Positions 24,968 through 34,278 of a stretch of 64,000 nucleotides of DNA are shown here, one piece after another (the first letter of the stretch is position 1; each line of letters begins with the position of its first letter). The translations under genes were made by a program, and so were the position numbers. The notes below the pieces were generated by a model, which did not search any database, was not told the origin of the DNA, and saw only the letters and a program-made list of their open reading frames with translations. Source of the DNA: Shimia sp047124445 (GTDB taxonomy: Bacteria; Pseudomonadota; Alphaproteobacteria; Rhodobacterales; Rhodobacteraceae); contig NZ_CP138921.1 in assembly GCF_047124445.1 (NCBI RefSeq), forward strand, positions 1,922,001-1,986,000, written 5' to 3'.

Positions 24968-25594
24968 ATGTTGGTCTTTTTCAAACCAAACTTGGCATTT
25001 CTGTCGGTGCCAAAAACCGGCTCTACAGCCTATGAGCTGGCCCTGCGCCCCAAAGCGGACATCATCTTCACCAAAAAGGTGAAGCATATGACCGTCGGCA
25101 AATATCACACAAAATTTGCACCCTTTCTCAGGGACACCTACGACATCGCGCCGGAGCGTTTTGCCGTGATCCGCGACCCCATCGATCACGCCCGCAGCTG
25201 GTACAAGTATCGCAGCCCGGAGCGGATGGACCGCAAGTCCAGTGCGTGCCACGGCGGTGTCAGTTTCGACGACTATATTCTGGACGCCATCAGCAAAAAA
25301 CCGTCCAAGGCCGCCGGCATCGGGTCACAGGCCTCATTCCTGTCTTTGGATGTGGGCGAAGTGCCAGTGGACCACCTCTTTGCCTATGAGCGCCAGGACC
25401 TGCTTCAGGACTTTATCGAGGCGCGGTTTGGGCGCCGGGTCGAGCCCCAACCCCAAAACGTCTCCCCCAATGTGGAGGCCGTTTTGTCGCCTGAAGTAGA
25501 GGCCGCATTTCGCGCCGCACGGCCGGCGGATTTTGCGCTCTATGACCGGGTTGTGGCCGCCGGGGGCGTTTTGCAGGAATTTCACAGCCTGTAG
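24968..25594 (+). CDS. Sulfotransferase-family-like protein
   Basis: A 208-residue cytosolic protein. The N-terminal FLSVPKTGST resembles the 5'-phosphosulfate loop of PAPS-dependent sulfotransferases, and FAVIRDPIDHARSWYKY resembles their 3'-phosphate segment (RDPxxRxxS). The protein is short for the family, and the middle and C-terminus are not obviously conserved. The substrate is unknown. The gene follows lldD by 65 bases, without a shared-operon signal. Confidence 0.72.
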   Translation: MLVFFKPNLAFLSVPKTGSTAYELALRPKADIIFTKKVKHMTVGKYHTKFAPFLRDTYDIAPERFAVIRDPIDHARSWYKYRSPERMDRKSSACHGGVSFDDYILDAISKKPSKAAGIGSQASFLSLDVGEVPVDHLFAYERQDLLQDFIEARFGRRVEPQPQNVSPNVEAVLSPEVEAAFRAARPADFALYDRVVAAGGVLQEFHSL

Positions 25595-25698
25595 AGCGCG
25601 AATCCCCTTTGCATTCTGACAAATCCGCGCTATAGGCGCGTCTTCACGCGGGGATACAGCCTTGGAGGATCCCTGCCTATGTATATGGAGAATTCAAA

Positions 25699-26331
25699 AT
25701 GGCTGGTCAAATTCCTGATCTTATCGCCGAAGCACGCACGGGGACAGGCAAGGGCGCCGCTCGTCAAGCACGTCGTGACGGCTTCGTTCCTGGTGTTGTA
25801 TACGGTGGCGAAGCAGAGCCGCTGGCAATCCAGATCCCTTTCAACGTTCTGTTCAAGAAACTGAAAGACGGCCGCTTCCTGTCCACACTGTTCAACCTGA
25901 AAGTGGAAGGTCAAGAAGACGTACGTGTGATCTGCCGCGGCGTTCAGCGTGACACCGTAAAAGACCTGCCAACCCACATCGACCTGCTGCGTCTGCGCCG
26001 CACCTCCAAAATCAACCTGTTCATCCACGTTGATTTTGAGAACGAAGAAGCGGCACCAGGCATCAAGAAGGGCGGCGTTCTGACCGTTGTACGTCCAGAA
26101 GTTGAGCTGAACGTAACCGCAGGCGACATCCCTGAGCGTCTGGTTGTGGATCTGACCGGCAAAGACATCGGCGACACCATCACCATCAGCCAGATCGATC
26201 TGCCTGAAGGTGCAAAGCCGACCATCGACCGTGACTTCGTGATCGCGAACCTGTCCGCACCTTCCGGCCTGCGCTCCGCTGGCGATGACGCGGAAGAAGC
26301 TGAAGGCGAAGAAGCCGCAGCCGAAGAATAA
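25699..26331 (+). CDS. rplY: 50S ribosomal protein L25 (Ctc form)
   Basis: A 210-residue two-domain L25 of the TL5/Ctc type that binds 5S rRNA. The N-terminal domain has GKGAARQARRDGFVPGVVYGG and the C-terminal domain ends in an acidic tail (DDAEEAEGEEAAAEE). GGAG lies 9 bases before ATG. Codon use is strongly biased, as expected for a ribosomal protein. pth, the usual downstream neighbour in alphaproteobacteria, is absent; a terminator follows immediately. Confidence 0.97.
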   Translation: MAGQIPDLIAEARTGTGKGAARQARRDGFVPGVVYGGEAEPLAIQIPFNVLFKKLKDGRFLSTLFNLKVEGQEDVRVICRGVQRDTVKDLPTHIDLLRLRRTSKINLFIHVDFENEEAAPGIKKGGVLTVVRPEVELNVTAGDIPERLVVDLTGKDIGDTITISQIDLPEGAKPTIDRDFVIANLSAPSGLRSAGDDAEEAEGEEAAAEE

Positions 26332-26360
26332 TCACACCACCGCCTTTGCGGTATGTGAGA

Positions 26361-26390
26361 ACGCGGCGCCTTCGGGCGCCGCGTTTTTTT
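26361..26390 (+). terminator. Terminator after rplY
   Basis: ACGCGGCGCC and GGCGCCGCGT form a perfect 10-base-pair stem with loop TTCG, followed by seven T residues. Confidence 0.95.
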
Positions 26391-26582
26391 GTACGCTCAG
26401 GACTGCACACAATTGAAATCAAGTGCCTTTCAACTTCGCACGACATTCCCCCGGAAAAGACACAACCCAAAAGGTACACATTCACAGGTTGTTAGGGGTT
26501 CGCGCGCAATCGTGCCCTCAAGCTGATCGGGGCGCATTTGCCCGGTCGCGCAAACACTGATTTCAACAACTGGGGTGCCTAG

Positions 26583-27662
26583 ATGAAACACGCTTTGATG
26601 GGATGTATTTTGGCGGCAAGCGCAAGCATGGCGCATGCAACCGAACAGCTCAATATTTTCACATGGGACGGCTACGTCACCGAAGCCGAGATTACGGCGG
26701 TGAACGCGCTGCTGAAAGAGCAAGGCTACGACGTAGAGGTCAACCTGCTGGAGACCGTGGCCGAAGGCCCGCAGCAGATGTTTGATATGTTGCGTTCTGG
26801 CGATGTGGATGTGTCTTTCCTGACGCTGAACTACATCAACATGGAAGGCAGCCCCTCTGCCAACATGCTGCAGCCAATCAACGTGACCTCTCCTCGTCTG
26901 GAAAACTACCAGCATCTGTCCAAGGCGCTGACCGACATCCCGATGGGCATGAAAGGCGATCAGCACCTCTATATTCCATGGGGTGGCGGTGCCTATGGCA
27001 TCTGGGCCAACCTCGACACGGTACAGGACATGCCTACCTCTGTGAAAGCCATGCTGGAACCGGAGTGGAAGGGCCGCCTTTCGCTGACCGATGGGCAGGT
27101 GCATCCAAACGTGTCTCTGGCGCTGCTGGCGCTTGGGCGCTCCGCCTTTGAGGTGAACGACGTCTCCGGCGACCGTGCCGCCTTAGGCGCCCTCGCCGCC
27201 CCGGACAGCGATCTGCAACAGACCGTGAATGCGCTCTACGGGCAGGTTGGCCACTTCTGGAGCGCCTCCCCGCCCTTCACCGGCGAATACGATCTGGTGG
27301 CCTCTTATGGCGTGGGCGCATCTGCGGCCATCGCAGAGGGCGGCAACTGGGGTCTGGTGCCATTTGAAGAAGGCAACACCGTCTGGCTCGACACCATCAA
27401 CTTTGCCAAACATCTGGAAGGCGACAAGCTGGAGGCGGCGGAGATCTTTGCCAACTACTTCATCGGCAAAGAGGTTCAGACCCGCGTGGTGGAAGGCCTT
27501 GGCATGGTCGCCTCCTCCGGTCTGGTCGATACAAACCCGCTGATCGAGGCCAACCCGGACTTCTTTGAAGAGAGCATGTTCTGGCCGCCCTACACCCGCG
27601 CGGCGGGCAACGCGATTGAGCTGATGTCCAAACGCGCCATGGGCATGAGCGCCACCAACTAA
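26583..27662 (+). CDS. Orphan PotD-type ABC binding protein
   Basis: A 359-residue secreted protein with a signal peptide ending about AHAT. LNIFTWDGYVTEAE is the opening strand of spermidine/putrescine binding proteins (family 1). WGGGAYGIWANLD and VPFEEGNTVWLDTINF are typical of the fold. It probably binds a polyamine or a related cation, but no permease or ATPase is adjacent and it has its own terminator. It is therefore either a stand-alone sensor-type protein or works with a transporter encoded elsewhere. Confidence 0.85.
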   Translation: MKHALMGCILAASASMAHATEQLNIFTWDGYVTEAEITAVNALLKEQGYDVEVNLLETVAEGPQQMFDMLRSGDVDVSFLTLNYINMEGSPSANMLQPINVTSPRLENYQHLSKALTDIPMGMKGDQHLYIPWGGGAYGIWANLDTVQDMPTSVKAMLEPEWKGRLSLTDGQVHPNVSLALLALGRSAFEVNDVSGDRAALGALAAPDSDLQQTVNALYGQVGHFWSASPPFTGEYDLVASYGVGASAAIAEGGNWGLVPFEEGNTVWLDTINFAKHLEGDKLEAAEIFANYFIGKEVQTRVVEGLGMVASSGLVDTNPLIEANPDFFEESMFWPPYTRAAGNAIELMSKRAMGMSATN

Positions 27663-27700
27663 GCCGCCTCACCTTTGCAGAAGACCTCAAACATAAGAGA

Positions 27701-27729
27701 ACGCGGCAACTTCGATTGCCGCGTTTTTC
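27701..27729 (+). terminator. Terminator after the PotD-type gene
   Basis: ACGCGGCAA and TTGCCGCGT form a 9-base-pair stem with loop CTTCGA, followed by TTTTC. Confidence 0.9.
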
Positions 27730-27768
27730 TCAACAACAGGACCCTGAGGGCCATTTTAGGTTAGAAGT

Positions 27769-28200
27769 TCAATCTTGCCCAACGGGCCGACACTTCACAA
27801 TCCCACGCATATCGAAATCTCGGTTGACTGACCTGCTCAGACCGTCGCCGTTTCCAAATGCAAAAGACACCCTGACAGCAACCAGCGCGGCGTCCAAATC
27901 TAACAGCCCGTTTGCAGCACGCCGAAAGCCACTTGTCCCTTGCAACCGCTCGTACTCACGCTGACCATAGACGTGGCACAGGGACTGCGCATCTTGCCGG
28001 ATATGAGGGCTTCTTTTCTGGTCCAGGTCAACTGTGAGCTGGATCAAGTTGCCTTCATCTGCCCCACCAAACTTAGCAGGGGCAGTCCAAATTGATGTTT
28101 GGAGGTCTCCCCTCGCACCCGACTTCAACACCACCCTCTCCGCAAAGGCGTTTCCGGAGAAGCCAATTGCCGCAACCGTAAACCAAACAAAGAAATTCAT
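27769..28200 (-). CDS. Secreted protein of unknown function
   Basis: A 143-residue protein with a signal peptide (MNFFVWFTVAAIGFSGNAFA). The mature part has one Cys pair (SLCHVYG and IVKCRPVG). The frame could also begin at 28224, but the ATG at 28200 gives the better signal peptide. Base composition (about 50% GC) and codon use are unlike the neighbours, and it sits alone between two oppositely placed units, so it may be acquired or weakly constrained. I do not recognise a family. Confidence 0.6.
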   Translation of the reverse strand: MNFFVWFTVAAIGFSGNAFAERVVLKSGARGDLQTSIWTAPAKFGGADEGNLIQLTVDLDQKRSPHIRQDAQSLCHVYGQREYERLQGTSGFRRAANGLLDLDAALVAVRVSFAFGNGDGLSRSVNRDFDMRGIVKCRPVGQD

Positions 28201-28296
28201 AAGCCTAAATCTCGGGACCAACATCTTTCGAGGTTCTAGGAGAGGTCTTTGTCAACACTATGGCCAAGGCGCGCTCAGAAAGCACCGTACGGAAGT

Positions 28297-29118
28297 TTAG
28301 ACCTTGCGGCCACGCACGTCCGGCAAGGAGATATTCGCCACCTGCTCGGCAATCGGCGGGGAGGACAGCGGGTGGTGGTCTTCCGAGAAGTCCTCGGGAT
28401 TGCGCATCTCTTGCCATTTGCCGCCAACAAACACCTCAAGGCCAGAGAACTTGGCTTTGTAGCCCATCTTCTGGCTGCCTGGCACCCAGTAGCCCAAATA
28501 GACGTAGGGCAACCCGGCCTCTCGGGCGATTTCGATATGGTCCAGGATCAGGAACGTACCCAATGAGGTGCGGCTCATTTCCGGGTCGTAAAATGAATAC
28601 ACCATGCTCACGCCGTCTTCGAGCACGTCGGTCAAACACACGCCTGTCAGCTGGCCGCTGTCCTGATCGGAATACTCCACCACACGGCTTCGGATCGGGG
28701 TTTCCTCAATCATTGCGGCAAACTCGAACACATCCATATCCGCCATACCGCCGTCTGCGTGACGGCTGTCCAGATAGCGGCGGAACAGGTCAAACTGTTC
28801 TTCGGTGGCCCATGGCGAGGTCGCCCGGCGCTGCAGATACGCGTTGCGGCGTGCGGCCCGGCGTTGGCTTTTGGTGGCAGTAAATTTGGACACGTCAATT
28901 CGGGCAGACATGCAGGCGTTACAGTCCGTGCAAGACGGCCGATAGAGCACGTTTTGCGAGCGGCGGAAGCCTTGCTGTGACAGCGCGTCATTTAAGGCCG
29001 TCGCGTTGTCCCCTTGCAGTGCCGTGAACAGTTTGCGCTCCATCCGCCCGTCCAGATACGGGCACGGCTGCGGCGCGGTCACATAAAACTGCGGGACTAT
29101 CGGAAGACTATGACGCAT
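28297..29118 (-). CDS. bpt: Aspartate/glutamate leucyltransferase (Bpt)
   Basis: A 273-residue N-end-rule enzyme that transfers leucine from Leu-tRNA to proteins beginning with Asp or Glu, marking them for ClpAP. The N-terminal CPYLDGRMERKLFT and the CTDCNACMSARIDV cysteine motif are typical of the ATE/Bpt family. GYWVPGSQKMGYKAKFSGLE, with the conserved acyl-transferase fold residues, lies near the C-terminus. The symbol ate is also used for this family; the bacterial member is a leucyl transferase. It is monocistronic. Confidence 0.92.
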   Translation of the reverse strand: MRHSLPIVPQFYVTAPQPCPYLDGRMERKLFTALQGDNATALNDALSQQGFRRSQNVLYRPSCTDCNACMSARIDVSKFTATKSQRRAARRNAYLQRRATSPWATEEQFDLFRRYLDSRHADGGMADMDVFEFAAMIEETPIRSRVVEYSDQDSGQLTGVCLTDVLEDGVSMVYSFYDPEMSRTSLGTFLILDHIEIAREAGLPYVYLGYWVPGSQKMGYKAKFSGLEVFVGGKWQEMRNPEDFSEDHHPLSSPPIAEQVANISLPDVRGRKV

Positions 29119-29164
29119 GGCACTCCAACACCTGAGATCGCCTCGACGTTATCAACAGGTTATT

Positions 29165-29254
29165 AACCCGCCAAGCCCCCCGAATGGGGTAATCGGCGGG
29201 TTTCTGGAGCCATGGTTAAAATTTGACAGGCATTAACCGTTCATTTCGGTTAAT
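29165..29254. other. Two inverted repeats between bpt and argE
   Basis: AACCCGCC (29165-29172) pairs with GGCGGGTT (29195-29202), with an inner CCCC/GGGG pairing. ATTAACCG (29232-29239) pairs perfectly with CGGTTAAT (29247-29254). Neither has a proper T-run. They lie after argE and before bpt on the minus strand and may stop argE transcription or regulate bpt. Confidence 0.45.
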
Positions 29255-29276
29255 TTCGTGACCCTTTGGTAAGATC

Positions 29277-30440
29277 TCAGGAACAGGCGGCAATCAGCTT
29301 GTTCATAAAGCCCTGGCCAGCCTCAAACTGCGCCACCGACAGGAACTCATCCGGCTGGTGCGCTTGAGCAATATCGCCCGGCCCACAGATCACCGTCGAG
29401 TAGCCCGCATCCTGGAAATGCCCGCCCTCGGTGCCGTAGCTGACCACGCGCGACGCGTTGTCCCCAGTCAGTTGGCGCACCAAGGCCTCCGCCTCGCCCG
29501 CCTCTTCCGGCAACAGCCCCGGCACGTAGAACTTCTGATCCAGCGCAATATGGCTCTCCGGCACAACGGCCTGCATCTCCGCCTCAACCTCAGCCACTTT
29601 AGCTTTGAAGCGCGCAATCCAGTCGTCGCGGTTCTCATCCGGCACAATTCGGAAATCGAGACCAAAGCGGCAATCCAACGCGGTGATGTTGTGGGCGGTG
29701 CCGCCCTCAATCACGCCGACATGCACCGTGGTCCACGGCGGCTCAAACGTCGCGGCCACCGGCCCCGGCTCTTTGGCGCGGTTTTCCGCGTTCATCTCGT
29801 TGGCCCATTCGATCAGCTTGGCGCCATACATAATCGCATTCACACCGGTGTGCATCAGCGAGCTGTGCACCTCAAAGCCGCGCACATGCACGTTGAAGCC
29901 CTGACCGCCCTTGTGGCCGGTCACCGCCCCCATCATCGATGGTTCGCCCACGATAGTGGCTGAGCCTTTGGGGAAGTACTTATTGATGCTCTCAATCAAA
30001 GGCGCCGCGCCGGTGCAGCCAATTTCCTCATCGTAAGACAAAGCCAAATGCAGCGGACGCTTGAGGTCACTGTAGTGGCCCTCAACAATGGCCCAGACCG
30101 CCAGCGCGTCAAAGCCCTTCATGTCACAGGTGCCGCGCCCGAAGAGCTTGCCGTCTTTCTCAACCACCTCGAACGGATCGGTTGACCACGGCTGACCTTC
30201 AACAGGCACCACATCTGTGTGGCCGGAAAGCACAATCGCGCCCTCAACCTCCGGACCAACATGCGCAAACAGACCTGCCTTCGCCGGATCGGTCTCATGG
30301 GGGTGCTGATGTGCCACAATGCCGTGGGAGGCCAAGTACTCCTGCACCCATTCGATCAGCGGCAGATTGGTGTCGCTCGACACAGTCGGAAACGACACCA
30401 GCTTGTCCAAAATGGCCCGCGGGCTCAGACGCTCCGCCAT
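29277..30440 (-). CDS. argE: Acetylornithine deacetylase (M20 family)
   Basis: A 387-residue dinuclear metal deacetylase that releases acetate from N-acetylornithine in arginine synthesis. Metal ligands fall in LSGHTDVVPVEGQPW (His, Asp) and GRGTCDMKG (Asp), with the catalytic glutamate pair in SYDEEIGCTGA. ATVIGEPS and the final histidine region (GPGDIAQAHQPDEF) are also present. It starts 4 bases after the double-ATPase gene on the same strand. A link with peptide uptake suggests it could act on imported acylated amino acids rather than in biosynthesis. Confidence 0.87.
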   Translation of the reverse strand: MAERLSPRAILDKLVSFPTVSSDTNLPLIEWVQEYLASHGIVAHQHPHETDPAKAGLFAHVGPEVEGAIVLSGHTDVVPVEGQPWSTDPFEVVEKDGKLFGRGTCDMKGFDALAVWAIVEGHYSDLKRPLHLALSYDEEIGCTGAAPLIESINKYFPKGSATIVGEPSMMGAVTGHKGGQGFNVHVRGFEVHSSLMHTGVNAIMYGAKLIEWANEMNAENRAKEPGPVAATFEPPWTTVHVGVIEGGTAHNITALDCRFGLDFRIVPDENRDDWIARFKAKVAEVEAEMQAVVPESHIALDQKFYVPGLLPEEAGEAEALVRQLTGDNASRVVSYGTEGGHFQDAGYSTVICGPGDIAQAHQPDEFLSVAQFEAGQGFMNKLIAACS

Positions 30441-30444
30441 GGGC

Positions 30445-32265
30445 TTAGTACCCGCTGTCGGTGATCAGAACCTTGTGGCCTGGTGCCACTTCTTTGTACT
30501 CCGACGGTGCCGCCTCGTAGCCCACAGGGTGGATTGGCGACGGGATCGGCTTGAAGTTCAGGTCTTTCTCCGACTTGCGCTGACGTGGATCGGCAATCGG
30601 AACCGCTTTCATCAACGCCTGCGTGTAGGGGTGTTGCGGGTTCTCAAACACTGCGCGACGTGGACCAATCTCCACAATCCGGCCCAGGTACATCACCCCC
30701 ACATGGTGGCTCACACGCTCCACAACTGCCATATCGTGGCTGATAAACACATAAGAAATGCCCATCTCTGCCTGCAGCTCCATCATCAGGTTCAGAACCT
30801 GCGCTTGCACCGATACGTCCAGCGCCGACACCGCTTCATCCGCAACAATCAGTTTTGGGTTCAAAGCCAAGGCGCGGGCAATCGCGATCCGCTGACGCTG
30901 ACCACCGGACATCTCGTGCGGGTAACGACGCATGAAGCTGCGCGGCAGTTCCACCCGGTCAAACAGCATCTCAACACGCTTTTGCAGCTCTGCCCCAGAA
31001 TGGGTGCCGTAGTTGCGCATCGGCTCAGACACCTGATCCTGCAACATCATCTGCGGGTTCAGCGAGGCAAACGGGTCCTGGAAGATCATCTGCATCTGCT
31101 GACGCGCCGCGTGCATTTGCTTGTGGTCCAAGCCAATCACGTCCTGACCATCAAAGGTCACATGCCCACTGGTTGGCTCAACCAAACGCAACAGCGAGCG
31201 GCCGGCAGTCGACTTACCACACCCGGATTCACCCACCAGAGACAGGGTCTGGCCCTTGTTCACGGTAAAGGACACATCCTCAACCGCGTGCACGTTGGCG
31301 ACGGTGCGACGCATCAGGCCGCCCTTCACCGGGAAACGGGTCACGAGGTTCTTCACCTCCAGGATCACCTCATCGGTGCCCGGGATCGGATCGGTGTTAT
31401 GGGTATTGTCGCCAAACAGCTTCATTGGCGATGGCACATCGGTGCCACGCATCTCGCCCAGCTTTGGCACGGCGGCCAGCAGGGCCTTGGTGTAATCATG
31501 GGTTGGGTTCTCGAAGATTTCTTCGACGGTGCCCTCTTCCACCTTATTGCCACGGAACATCACCACCACGCGGTCAGCCATTTGTGCCACAACCGCCATA
31601 TCGTGGGTGATGAACATCACTGCGGTGCCGGTTTCACGTTTCAGACGATCCATCAGCGCGAGGATTTCTGCCTGAATGGTCACGTCGAGCGCGGTGGTCG
31701 GCTCGTCCGCGATCAGCAAGCGCGGCTCACAGGCCATAGCCATCGCGATCACAACACGTTGGCGCATACCGCCGGACAGCTCGTGCGGATATTGTTTCAG
31801 ACGACGCTCGGGCTCAGGGATACGCACCTGACGCAGCAGCTCCAGCGCACGCGCTTCCGCGTCCGTTTTTGACAGTTTTTTGTGCAGGCGCAGGCCTTCG
31901 GTCAGCTGACGCCCCACGGTGAACACCGGGTTCAGCGCGGTCATCGGCTCCTGGAAGATCATGCCGATCTCATTGCCGCGAATCGTCCGCATCAGGTCCT
32001 GATCCGCCTTGGACAGGTCCACATCATCCGCGTCTTTGCGATCAAACAGCAGTTTGCCACCGGCAATATCACCGCCGCCAAACTCCACCAGACGCATCAG
32101 AGACAGCGAGGACACCGATTTACCGGAGCCGGATTCTCCAACGATACAAACGGTTTCGCCAGGGTTCACCTTGAAGGAGACATCCTCCACGCCCACCACG
32201 GGCCCGTCCTTGGTCTGGAACTCGACTCGCAGATTCTCGATCGACGCAATGGCGTTGTCCAACAT
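30445..32265 (-). CDS. Dipeptide/oligopeptide ABC transporter, fused double ATPase (DppD-DppF type)
   Basis: A 606-residue protein with two complete ATPase domains in one chain. Domain 1 has GESGSGKS, the signature LSGGMRQRVVIAMAM and Walker B LLIADEPTTALD. Domain 2 has GESGCGKST, MSGGQRQRIAIARAL and LIVADEAVSALD; the last has Ala-Val where Pro-Thr is usual. Both carry the oligopeptide-type C-terminal extension (NPTHDYTKALLAAVP, NPQHPYTQALMKAVP). The gene is divergent from the cognate binding protein and permeases. The fused form is common in Rhodobacteraceae. Confidence 0.93.
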   Translation of the reverse strand: MLDNAIASIENLRVEFQTKDGPVVGVEDVSFKVNPGETVCIVGESGSGKSVSSLSLMRLVEFGGGDIAGGKLLFDRKDADDVDLSKADQDLMRTIRGNEIGMIFQEPMTALNPVFTVGRQLTEGLRLHKKLSKTDAEARALELLRQVRIPEPERRLKQYPHELSGGMRQRVVIAMAMACEPRLLIADEPTTALDVTIQAEILALMDRLKRETGTAVMFITHDMAVVAQMADRVVVMFRGNKVEEGTVEEIFENPTHDYTKALLAAVPKLGEMRGTDVPSPMKLFGDNTHNTDPIPGTDEVILEVKNLVTRFPVKGGLMRRTVANVHAVEDVSFTVNKGQTLSLVGESGCGKSTAGRSLLRLVEPTSGHVTFDGQDVIGLDHKQMHAARQQMQMIFQDPFASLNPQMMLQDQVSEPMRNYGTHSGAELQKRVEMLFDRVELPRSFMRRYPHEMSGGQRQRIAIARALALNPKLIVADEAVSALDVSVQAQVLNLMMELQAEMGISYVFISHDMAVVERVSHHVGVMYLGRIVEIGPRRAVFENPQHPYTQALMKAVPIADPRQRKSEKDLNFKPIPSPIHPVGYEAAPSEYKEVAPGHKVLITDSGY

Positions 32266-32566
32266 GAAGGTGACTCCCCTTAACTTTTGTTTTTGTTGTC
32301 CCTCGCGGCGAAGCTACCGCCCATAAATGCAATGGTCAAACCAAGACAGACCAGATTCAGGCCCTGAATGAACATTTATTCAATTTGGCCTCTTGCAATT
32401 TTACCCTCACTGGTCTGTGATGCCTGCAGTCTGAGGGGAGTACGACTTTTTCACTTTGTGAAACCGCAAATGGGTTCATTTGCGCCCTTCCTAGACAATC
32501 AAAAACCGGGTGGAGCCAATCTGCCCATAAGGCACGCGGCCTGCGTGCACCAACATGGAGTGAGAC
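32266..32566. promoter_or_regulatory. Divergent promoter region of the peptide transporter with two dyads
   Basis: A 301-base gap, AT-rich near 32380. TTTCAC-TTT-GTGAAA (32449-32463) and CGCAAATG-GGTT-CATTTGCG (32465-32484) are adjacent perfect inverted repeats upstream of the binding-protein gene. The first has the look of a repressor operator. The second could be an operator or an mRNA leader hairpin. The binding-protein gene has GGAG 8 bases before its ATG. Confidence 0.5.
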
Positions 32567-34267
32567 ATGAAAGCAAAGACTTTGATGCTTGGCGCCGCAG
32601 CAGCATTTGTGATGGCCCCAGCAGCCATGGCAGAGCGCGGTTCGGACGGCCACGTGAACATTATTTATTGGCAGGCGCCATCCATCCTGAACCCGTACCT
32701 GTCTTCCGGTACCAAGGACGTTGAATCCGCCTCCCTCACCCTGGAACCGCTGGCACGTTACGACGAAACCGGCAAAATGGTTCCTTACCTGGCAGCAGAG
32801 ATCCCAACCGTGGCAAACGGCGGCGTTTCTGAGGACCTGACCACCATCACCTGGACCATCGCTGACGGCATGGTTTGGTCCGATGGTTCCGCAGTGACCT
32901 CCGCTGACGTTGTATTCACCGGTGAATACTGCATGCACCCAGAAGGCGGCTGCGCACAGGCAGCTTTCTTTGACGGCGTGGAAAACATCGAAGCACTGGA
33001 CGACAAAACCGTCAAAGTGACCTTCAACCAGCCAAAGCCAAACCCATATGGCCCATTTGTTGGCGGTCAGTCGCCAATCATCCAGAAAGCTCAGTTCGAG
33101 AACTGCCTCGGCGCCAAAGCGCCTGAGTGTACTGCTGAGAACTTTGGACCAATCGGCACCGGCCCGTTCGTTGTAACCGACTTCAAAACCAACGACGTGA
33201 TCCAGTACGAAGCCAACCCGAACTACCGTGATCCAGCGAAACCAGCGTTCGCAACCGTGACCTTCAAAGGTGGCGGAGACGCAACCGGTGCAGGCCGTGC
33301 GGTTCTGGAAACCGGCGAGTTTGACTACGCTTGGAACCTGCAGCTGGCACCAGACGTCATCGCGAAGATGGAAGAAGGCGGCAAAGGTAAAGCGATCGCA
33401 GGCTTCGGTCCGCTGGTTGAGCGCCTTGAAATGAACATGACCAACCCGTCCTCCGACCTGCCGGAAGGCGAGCGTGCGACTGTTGCTCACCCACACCCAT
33501 TCCTGTCCGACATGAACGTGCGTAAAGCGCTGTCCATGGCAATCGACCGCGAACTGCTGGTTGAAATCGGTTACGGTAAAGCAGGTAAAGTGACCTGTGA
33601 TCTGGTGCCTGTGCCTGCGAACTACGCAGCTGGCAACGACTACTGTGCCACTCAGGACATCGCTGGCGCGAACGCGCTGCTGGACGAAGCTGGCTGGGTT
33701 AAAGGTGCTGACGGCATCCGCGCCAAAGACGGCGTAAAGCTGTCCATCCTGTACCAGACCTCCACAAACGCTGTACGTCAGGACTTCCAAGCTCTGATCA
33801 AACAGTGGTGGAGCGAGATCGGTGTTGAAACCGAACTGCGTAACCTGTCCGCATCCGTATTCTTCGGCGGTGACCCAGGCTCCCCTGACACCTTCCAGAA
33901 GTTCTACGCAGACGTAGAAATGTATGCGAACACCTTCAACGGCACCGACCCTCAGCAGTACCTCGCAGCGTACCGTTGTGGCGGCGAGCCAAAGCCATCT
34001 TCCCAGTGGCAGGGTGAGAACATCAACCGCTTCTGTGATCCGGCATACGACGCTCTGATCGACGAACTGGCACGCACCGGTGACATCGAGAAGCGTGGCG
34101 AAATTGCCAAGAAGATGAACAACATGCTGACCAAAGACAGCTACACCATCGTGCCTCTCGTGCACCGTGGCCGCGTCTCGGCACACTCCAACACTCTGGG
34201 CGGCGTTGTCCTGAACGTTTGGGACTCCGAGCTGTGGAATGTTGCAGACTGGCATCGTGTGAAGTAA
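32567..34267 (+). CDS. Peptide ABC transporter binding protein
   Basis: A 566-residue secreted binding protein (family 5). The signal peptide ends about AMAERG. YWQAPSILNPYLSSGTKDVE and LEPLARYDETGKMVPYLA are typical of DppA/OppA. Four or more cysteines (CMHPEGGC, CLGAKAPEC, CDLVP..CATQ) suggest disulfides. Codon use is highly biased (GCA, CCA, CTG rich), like the ribosomal genes, pointing to strong expression. It heads the permease operon but is separated from it by two hairpins. Confidence 0.93.
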   Translation: MKAKTLMLGAAAAFVMAPAAMAERGSDGHVNIIYWQAPSILNPYLSSGTKDVESASLTLEPLARYDETGKMVPYLAAEIPTVANGGVSEDLTTITWTIADGMVWSDGSAVTSADVVFTGEYCMHPEGGCAQAAFFDGVENIEALDDKTVKVTFNQPKPNPYGPFVGGQSPIIQKAQFENCLGAKAPECTAENFGPIGTGPFVVTDFKTNDVIQYEANPNYRDPAKPAFATVTFKGGGDATGAGRAVLETGEFDYAWNLQLAPDVIAKMEEGGKGKAIAGFGPLVERLEMNMTNPSSDLPEGERATVAHPHPFLSDMNVRKALSMAIDRELLVEIGYGKAGKVTCDLVPVPANYAAGNDYCATQDIAGANALLDEAGWVKGADGIRAKDGVKLSILYQTSTNAVRQDFQALIKQWWSEIGVETELRNLSASVFFGGDPGSPDTFQKFYADVEMYANTFNGTDPQQYLAAYRCGGEPKPSSQWQGENINRFCDPAYDALIDELARTGDIEKRGEIAKKMNNMLTKDSYTIVPLVHRGRVSAHSNTLGGVVLNVWDSELWNVADWHRVK

Positions 34268-34278
34268 TTCACCGACGC

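Noticed and set aside
32357..34255. Minus-strand frame of 632 codons opposite the peptide-binding protein gene
   Set aside because: A shadow caused by the strong codon bias of the plus-strand gene; no ribosome binding site or recognisable domain.
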